NCBI GenBank assembly: GCA_902362715.1
Contig: CABIXN010000002.1
Coordinates: 186,001 to 250,000 of the forward strand
Length of the DNA stretch: 64,000 bases
Direction of reading: 5' to 3'
Source: Lachnospiraceae bacterium
GTDB taxonomy: Bacteria; Bacillota; Clostridia; Lachnospirales; Lachnospiraceae
In this document: positions 59,458 to 64,000 of the stretch, piece by piece
Layout of the letters: each line of letters starts with the position of its first letter
Numbering within the stretch: the first letter of the stretch is position 1
Position numbers and translations under genes: made by a program
The notes under the pieces: model-generated
Databases searched by the model: none
What the model was told of the DNA's origin: nothing
What the model saw: only the letters and a program-made list of their open reading frames with translations

Positions 59458-59503
59458 GTGATCAGGGAGCAGGAACAGTTATCCGGCGGTCCTGGTCACT
59501 TTT
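59458..59503 (+). terminator. terminator of buk
   Basis: GTGATCAGG (59458-59466) pairs with CCTGGTCAC (59491-59499), with one G-U pair, then TTTTAT. Confidence 0.8.
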
Positions 59504-59553
59504 ATATTAAAAAAAATTCTCACATTTACTGGAAAAGAAAAATGTGTATACCC

Positions 59554-59582
59554 TTGACATTTCCAGGAAAAAAATGTATTCT
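59554..59582 (+). promoter_or_regulatory. promoter of the DUF3793-flavodoxin pair
   Basis: TTGACA (59554-59559), 17 bases, then TATTCT (59577-59582). Confidence 0.65.
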
Positions 59583-59590
59583 CATTAATA

Positions 59591-59606
59591 GTTAGTAGAG
59601 ACTAAC
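59591..59606. promoter_or_regulatory. metalloregulator-like repeat, copy 1
   Basis: GTTAG-N6-CTAAC. The same word pair recurs at 59658. TTAG/CTAA half-sites are typical of DtxR/IdeR-type iron repressors. This copy lies at the expected transcription start. Confidence 0.6.
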
Positions 59607-59612
59607 CATTCG

Positions 59613-59649
59613 GATTTTTACCGGAACCGTGGTAAAAGTCTTTTTCTTT
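59613..59649 (+). terminator. attenuator-like hairpin in the leader
   Basis: GATTTTTACC (59613-59622) pairs with GGTAAAAGTC (59631-59640), followed by TTTTTCTTT. It lies between the promoter and the first gene, so it could stop transcription early. Confidence 0.6.
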
Positions 59650-59657
59650 CATTGCTG

Positions 59658-59673
59658 GTTAGGCAAAACTAAC
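59658..59673. promoter_or_regulatory. metalloregulator-like repeat, copy 2
   Basis: GTTAG-GCAAAA-CTAAC, identical arms and spacing to the copy at 59591, 30 bases before the DUF3793 start. Confidence 0.6.
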
Positions 59674-59702
59674 TAATATAATAAATTTGGAGAGGAAGCG
59701 CA

Positions 59703-60272
59703 ATGGAACGTGGAGGGAGAGAGTCATTTCGACAGATATTAATCCGGTTTTGTGCCCCTACACTGGCAGGATTAAAGTGTTCAAATATGATGTCATGTCT
59801 GATTACAGGAGAAATTCTACAGGAAATGGAACTTGTTAGAGCGGAGCTGATAAAAAAGGGAGTATTGATTGATATCTTGTATCAAACTCCAGACCGGATG
59901 CTGATTCTTGTATATCGGAAATCTGCGCTGGCAGAAATTTTAAAAACAAATGTTTACCAGCAGTTTCTTAGAGAATTTGGCTATTGTGATTTTGAATGTG
60001 TTCATGCTCTTCGGCGTCTTAAAGCCAGAATCGCCGCGGATGGCGGACAGTTTCCACATGAAATTGGCGTATTTTTAGGATATCCTCTGGAGGATATCCG
60101 AGGATTTATTGAAAACAAAGGCAGAAACGGACTTTGCTGCGGTGACTGGAAAGTGTACCATGAGCCGGAAAAAGCAAAAAAGATGTTTGCAAAGCTGCAG
60201 AAATGCAGAGATGTATATATTCGATTGTTTCAAGACGGCAGAAGTGTCATGCAGTTGACAGTTCCCGTTTAA
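59703..60272 (+). CDS. DUF3793 family protein
   Basis: A 189-residue soluble protein of the DUF3793 family, recognised by FPHEIGVFLGYPLEDIRGFIENKG (about residues 119-142) followed by CCGDWKVYHEPEKA. Function is unknown. In clostridia these genes often sit beside a flavodoxin gene, as here (31 bases downstream), and near iron-uptake genes. Two GTTAG-N6-CTAAC repeats upstream support metal control. GAGAGGA precedes the ATG. Confidence 0.83.
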   Translation: MERGGRESFRQILIRFCAPTLAGLKCSNMMSCLITGEILQEMELVRAELIKKGVLIDILYQTPDRMLILVYRKSALAEILKTNVYQQFLREFGYCDFECVHALRRLKARIAADGGQFPHEIGVFLGYPLEDIRGFIENKGRNGLCCGDWKVYHEPEKAKKMFAKLQKCRDVYIRLFQDGRSVMQLTVPV

Positions 60273-60303
60273 ATATTAATTTTCAGAAAGAAAGAGGTAG
60301 AAA

Positions 60304-60726
60304 ATGAAAGCAGCAGTTGTTTATTGGAGTGGAACAGGCAATACAGCAGCAATGGCAATGCAGATTGCAGAAGGGATAAAGGAAAATGGAGCAGATGTAG
60401 ATTTATTTTCCTCTTCCGAATTTGCAGCGGATATGATGGATCAGTATGAGGGGATTGCATTTGGCTGCCCGTCTATGGGGGATGAGCAGTTGGAAGAGTG
60501 CGAGTTTGAACCAATGTTTGAATCCTGCAGGGAAAAATTAAAAGGGAAAAAAATTGCCCTGTTCGGTTCCTATGGATGGGGAGACGGCGAATGGATGCGG
60601 AACTGGGAGGACGCCTGCAGAGCCGATGGCGCAGTGCTGATAGATGATGGCTGTATTTGCTGCAATGCGCCGGATGAAGCGGCAGCAGAGGCGTGCCGCA
60701 GTCTTGGAAAATCGCTGGCAGCTTAA
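60304..60726 (+). CDS. flavodoxin
   Basis: A 140-residue short-chain flavodoxin. The FMN phosphate loop is YWSGTGNTAAMA (residues 7-18), and the ring loops are GCPSMGDEQLEE and FGSYGWGDGEW. It carries one or two electrons at low potential and replaces ferredoxin when iron is scarce, which fits the metalloregulator-like repeats ahead of the operon. It is the second gene after DUF3793. Confidence 0.93.
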   Translation: MKAAVVYWSGTGNTAAMAMQIAEGIKENGADVDLFSSSEFAADMMDQYEGIAFGCPSMGDEQLEECEFEPMFESCREKLKGKKIALFGSYGWGDGEWMRNWEDACRADGAVLIDDGCICCNAPDEAAAEACRSLGKSLAA

Positions 60727-60778
60727 AAATAGACGTAACACGATATACAAAAAACTGTTTCATACAAAATCCTGTGTA

Positions 60779-60820
60779 AAAGAAGGACCGGAATCTTTAA
60801 ATGCCCGGTCCTTCTTTTTT
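60779..60820. terminator. terminator shared by flavodoxin and ROK genes
   Basis: AAAGAAGGACCGG pairs with CCGGTCCTTCTTTTTT (60805-60820). The right arm lies inside the last codons of the convergent ROK gene (60797 onward). Confidence 0.88.
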
Positions 60821-61972
60821 GGTGTAGTGTCCCGTTAAATCCAGACGCTGGATTCCAAGATAATCCTTGGTGCATAGGCAGATTCCTCCAAGAAGGACTG
60901 CTTTGTCCTGGAGCATAGAAGGCAGCAGGGTACAGTGTTCTTTCATACGTGTTTTAAGTCCCAGGCTGATTCTTTTAATGCAGTCAGGAATCTGGCTTGT
61001 GATCCGGCAGTTTAGTACAATAACTTCCGGATTAAACAGATTTAAAAGATTATTGATGCAGATAACCATAAATTCTTCAAATTGGTATAAAATTTCCAGA
61101 GCCTTGGGTGAACCGTCCAGGCAGGCTGATATAAAATTTTCTACAGAACTGCTGGCAAGTCCTGCCAGGTCACAGTAATCCTGCACAACAGCCTGTTCAG
61201 AGGCATATTGTTCTAGACAGCCCCGGTTTCCACAGGGGCATGGACGGCCGTTTCGCTGGACGATGGAGTGGCCAAATTCGCCGGCCTTACCGTTGTATCC
61301 TAAAAACAGCTGGTCCTGAATCATAATTCCCACGCCGATCCCGGAGTGAATACTGACCATAATCATACTGCTTTTATGGGAACAAAAGGTATGTTCTCCC
61401 AGAGCGCAGAGATTTGCTTCATTTTCAAGAAGAACAGGAACATGAAAGCGGTTAGATAATACATCTGAAAAAGGAAGATTTTCATACGGGGAATAGGGGC
61501 AGAATGTGATTTCGTTCCGATAGACAGTTCCGTGGACTGCAATGCAGATTCTTGCCAGCCGGCCGGGCCCCCGAAATGATTTCAGAGCATTTTCTATATA
61601 GGAAATCAATGCAGGCAGAATTTTATCCCGTGACGCGGCGGCGGGGTATTCAAAAAATTCCTGGTGGCTGCCAAGAAGATCGGCGCACATTATGGCAATA
61701 ATATTCTGGGTTAAGTTAATACAAATATGAAAAGCCTGTTCCTGCCGTATTTGAAATAATATGGCCTTCCTGCCCTGAGAGGAAGCTGCACTTCCGGCTT
61801 CACAAATCAGGTTCTGCTGGTTTAAATCTTCGGTGATTGCTGAGATTGTGGCTCTGGTGAGCCCAAGTTTTTTTGAAATATCAGCTCTGGAAATGGAACC
61901 ATTCTGGAGAATGGTTTCAAGCACCAGGCGGCTGTTGATATCGCGGATTAATTCATTGCTTCCTGTTTGCAT
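60797..61972 (-). CDS. xylR: ROK family repressor (XylR-type)
   Basis: A 391-residue repressor. The N-terminal winged helix reads NGSISRADISKKLGLTRATISAITEDLNQQNLI (about residues 24-56), and the ROK domain has GIGVGIMIQDQLFLGYNGKAGEFGHSIV and the zinc motif CPCGNRGCLEQYAS. It is divergent from xylulokinase, and a perfect XylR-type operator lies in between, so it probably represses the xylose genes until xylose binds. AAAAGGAG precedes the ATG. Confidence 0.9.
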   Translation of the reverse strand: MQTGSNELIRDINSRLVLETILQNGSISRADISKKLGLTRATISAITEDLNQQNLICEAGSAASSQGRKAILFQIRQEQAFHICINLTQNIIAIMCADLLGSHQEFFEYPAAASRDKILPALISYIENALKSFRGPGRLARICIAVHGTVYRNEITFCPYSPYENLPFSDVLSNRFHVPVLLENEANLCALGEHTFCSHKSSMIMVSIHSGIGVGIMIQDQLFLGYNGKAGEFGHSIVQRNGRPCPCGNRGCLEQYASEQAVVQDYCDLAGLASSSVENFISACLDGSPKALEILYQFEEFMVICINNLLNLFNPEVIVLNCRITSQIPDCIKRISLGLKTRMKEHCTLLPSMLQDKAVLLGGICLCTKDYLGIQRLDLTGHYTKKEGPGI

Positions 61973-62011
61973 AGCAGCTCCTTTTTAATAGGTTTACAAA
62001 AAGTATAACAT

Positions 62012-62067
62012 AGTTTGTTTAGAGAGTAAACAAACTTCTTGACCATGGGTATACCCCGTGCTATAGT
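62012..62067 (+). promoter_or_regulatory. XylR-type operator and xylB promoter
   Basis: AGTTTGTTTA (62012-62021), GAGAG, TAAACAAACT (62027-62036) is a perfect 10-bp-arm palindrome of the Firmicute XylR kind. TTGACC (62039-62044), 17 bases and TATAGT (62062-62067) form the promoter directly beside it. Confidence 0.88.
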
Positions 62068-62124
62068 GAAAATAATAAAACACAATTTTAAAGAGTGATA
62101 AAAGAGAACAGAGGAGGTAACTGT

Positions 62125-63597
62125 ATGTTATATATCGGGGTTGATCTAGGAACATCTGCAGTAAAACTGCTGTTGATGGATGAAAAAGGTAAAATACATA
62201 ATATTGTATCTAAAGAATATCCGCTGCACTTTCCACGGCCGGGCTGGTCAGAGCAGAATCCTGAAGACTGGTATGCACAGACAATAGAAGGTATCAGAGA
62301 GCTTACGGCCGGATGTGAGAAAGAGCAGGTTGCAGGTATTAGTTTTGGCGGCCAGATGCACGGACTGGTGATTCTTGACAGGGATGACCGGGTGATCCGG
62401 CCGGCGATTTTATGGAATGATGGCAGAACTGCTTTGGAAACGGATTATCTGAATCAGGAGATTGGAAAAGATAAGTTATCCCAATATACGGCTAATATTG
62501 CATTTGCTGGATTTACTGCTCCTAAAATACTCTGGATTAAAAAACATGAACCTGAAAATTTTGCGGCTATTGCCAAAATAATGCTGCCGAAAGACTATCT
62601 TGCTTACCGCCTGTCAGGAAGTTTTTGTACAGACGTATCAGATGCCTCAGGAATGCTTTTGTTCGATGTAAAGAATAAATGCTGGTCAAAAGAAATGATG
62701 GAAATCTGCGGGGTAAGAGAAGACCAGCTGGCAAAGATTTATGAAAGCTATGAGGTGGTAGGAACATTAAAAGAAAGTGTTGCGGAAAAGCTTGGTTTAT
62801 CTTTGGGTGTTAAAGTGATAGCCGGTGCGGGAGACAATGCCGCTGCTGCGGTGGGGACAGGAACAGTTGGCGGCGGAACCTGTAATCTTTCTCTTGGTAC
62901 AAGCGGAACCATATTTATTGCCAGTGAAAAATTCGGAGTAGATTCTAACAATGCCCTGCATTCCTTTGCTCATGCCGATGGAAACTATCATCTGATGGGC
63001 TGTATGCTTTCGGCAGCATCATGCAATAAGTGGTGGATGGAGGAGATTCTGCAGACAAATGACTTTGCGGCAGAGCAGGCGAAGATAAAGAAACAGGGAA
63101 AGAATCATGTATTTTTCCTTCCATATCTGATGGGAGAACGTTCTCCCCACAACGATCCAAGTGCACGGGGGACGTTTATCGGCCTGACGATGGATTCAAC
63201 CAGGGTGGATATGACGCAGGCTGTTCTTGAGGGAGTTACGTTTGCATTAAGAGATTCCTTTGAAGTGGCAAAGTCACTTGGGATTCAGATTCAGAGAACT
63301 AAGATCTGCGGGGGCGGCGCGAAAAGTCCTCTCTGGAGACAGATGGTTGCGGATATTTTCAATGTAAAAGTAGACCTGATTGAAAGTGAAGAGGGTCCCG
63401 GCTATGGCGCGGCTATGCTGGCTGCAGTGGGCTGCGGTGAATTTTCGTCGGTGCAGGAGGCTGCGGATAAGCTGGTGAAAGTTGTAGAGACGGTAGAACC
63501 GGACCCGGAAACTGCCGCTTTGTATGAAGATAAGTATCAGAAATTCAGACAGATCTATCCGGCGGTAAAGGGGCTGTTTTCTGTCTTGGATAACTAA
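62125..63597 (+). CDS. xylB: xylulokinase
   Basis: A 490-residue FGGY-family kinase. The phosphate-1 motif is YIGVDLGTSAVKLLLMDEKG; GISFGGQMHGLVILD is the xylulokinase-specific substrate loop. The catalytic aspartate lies in AGAGDNAAAAVGTGTV, and CGGGAKSPLWRQMVADIF closes the ATP site. It phosphorylates D-xylulose to feed the pentose-phosphate pathway. The ATG at 62125 follows GAGGAGGTAA. xylA is not in view; a DUF4867 gene follows 14 bases later. Confidence 0.94.
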   Translation: MLYIGVDLGTSAVKLLLMDEKGKIHNIVSKEYPLHFPRPGWSEQNPEDWYAQTIEGIRELTAGCEKEQVAGISFGGQMHGLVILDRDDRVIRPAILWNDGRTALETDYLNQEIGKDKLSQYTANIAFAGFTAPKILWIKKHEPENFAAIAKIMLPKDYLAYRLSGSFCTDVSDASGMLLFDVKNKCWSKEMMEICGVREDQLAKIYESYEVVGTLKESVAEKLGLSLGVKVIAGAGDNAAAAVGTGTVGGGTCNLSLGTSGTIFIASEKFGVDSNNALHSFAHADGNYHLMGCMLSAASCNKWWMEEILQTNDFAAEQAKIKKQGKNHVFFLPYLMGERSPHNDPSARGTFIGLTMDSTRVDMTQAVLEGVTFALRDSFEVAKSLGIQIQRTKICGGGAKSPLWRQMVADIFNVKVDLIESEEGPGYGAAMLAAVGCGEFSSVQEAADKLVKVVETVEPDPETAALYEDKYQKFRQIYPAVKGLFSVLDN

Positions 63598-63611
63598 TTG
63601 CGGAGGATTTC

Positions 63612-64000
63612 ATGAAAATATATAAAATAACAGACACTGCTTTTCAAAAGTATGGGAAAGTAATCAGTGGTATAGATGTATCAGGAATTTTAAAAGCTAT
63701 GGAGATGGCTCCGTGCCCGGAAGATGTGGTGTATGTGGCTTCTGAACCGAAACTAGAAGCCGCTGAAGGCTCAGAACTAATAGAAAAAAGCCTGTTCGGT
63801 GGTATGCCGGCCCAGATCGGATACTGTAACGGACATAATAAAAAATTGAATGCGCTGGAGTATCACAGAAGCTCAGAGATTAATATTATGGCTACGGATG
63901 CAGTGTTTATGCTGGGGCTTGAACAGGATATTGAAGAAGAGGGGACTTACGATACCTCTAAGGTGGAAGTGTTTTTTGCGCCTAAAGGAAGTGTTATTGA
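63612..64000 (+). CDS. DUF4867 family protein, N-terminal part
   Basis: At least 129 codons run off the right edge of the window. The start MKIYKITDTAFQKYGKVI and the later CNGHNKKLNALEYHRSSEINIMATDAVFMLGL are the pattern of DUF4867, a cupin/ureidoglycolate-lyase-like family of unknown function often encoded near sugar genes. GGAGG precedes the ATG, and the gene is 14 bases after xylB, so it belongs to the XylR-controlled operon. Confidence 0.78.
   Translation, partial: MKIYKITDTAFQKYGKVISGIDVSGILKAMEMAPCPEDVVYVASEPKLEAAEGSELIEKSLFGGMPAQIGYCNGHNKKLNALEYHRSSEINIMATDAVFMLGLEQDIEEEGTYDTSKVEVFFAPKGSVI

Overview
The window is a chromosomal segment of a low-to-moderate G+C, spore-forming anaerobic Firmicute, most likely a gut-type Lachnospiraceae (Clostridia). 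The grounds are the AGGAGG-type ribosome sites, TTGACA/TATAAT promoters, SpoVT, meso-DAP-type MurE with DapF, DUF951, DUF3793 and DUF4867 proteins, an araM-type glycerol-1-phosphate dehydrogenase, Rrf2 and PucR regulators, and many NADH-dehydrogenase-like iron-sulfur modules. I see no phage, insertion sequence, rRNA operon or CRISPR array. Most genes are intact and closely packed, and they are separated by clear intrinsic terminators.

Layout. 1-1.6 kb: housekeeping (sirtuin end, DUF951, rpsF-ssb-rpsR). 1.6-7 kb: a resolvase-fold protein without the catalytic serine, a MarR regulator divergent from citrate synthase, a sodium/proline-type symporter and an aldo/keto reductase. 7-7.8 kb: a long non-coding purine-rich stretch. 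7.8-16.4 kb: a complete sugar uptake and breakdown operon (ABC importer, two class II aldolases, an ADP-dependent sugar kinase, an RpiR regulator and a PfkB kinase). 16.4-26.1 kb: murE-dapF, a VOC protein, an Spx/ArsC-like protein, family-4 uracil-DNA glycosylase, SpoVT, TcdA, a YhaO/YhaN-like nuclease pair and G1P dehydrogenase.

26.3-34.5 kb: a redox island. A PucR regulator faces a three-gene soluble electron-transfer module (a 707-residue NuoG/GltD-like fusion, a NuoF-like subunit without its NADH/FMN domain, and a fumarate-reductase-like flavoprotein), with three matching palindromes between them. An IscR-like regulator, tRNA-Pro(CGG) and a lone NuoE-like protein follow. 34.57-34.94 kb: an independent transcription unit with a consensus promoter, a strong terminator and no real gene. 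It is the best candidate for a structured non-coding RNA.

35-46.8 kb: MATE efflux, LysR with a UroD-like protein, an LpdD-like/molbindin pair, two unknown proteins, Hsp20 under a CIRCE-like repeat, a Cys-rich small protein, NUDIX, a remnant of a VOC gene, and an Rrf2 regulator ahead of O-acetylhomoserine sulfhydrylase and cysteine synthase. 46.8-53.8 kb: a four-gene operon that joins a fatty-acyl-AMP-ligase/carrier/thioester-reductase protein to a split 2-hydroxyacyl-CoA-dehydratase-like (double-cubane-type) reductase and its ATP-driven activator, facing a TetR gene. 53.9-64 kb: tandem XRE regulators, an OxlT-like MFS carrier, a second PucR regulator, butyrate kinase, a DUF3793-flavodoxin pair behind two identical metalloregulator-like repeats, and a ROK (XylR-type) repressor divergent from xylulokinase and a DUF4867 protein cut by the window end.

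Functions come from recognising protein families and motifs by eye. Regulatory sites are read directly as repeats and promoter words. Substrates of the redox and sugar systems are not determined here.
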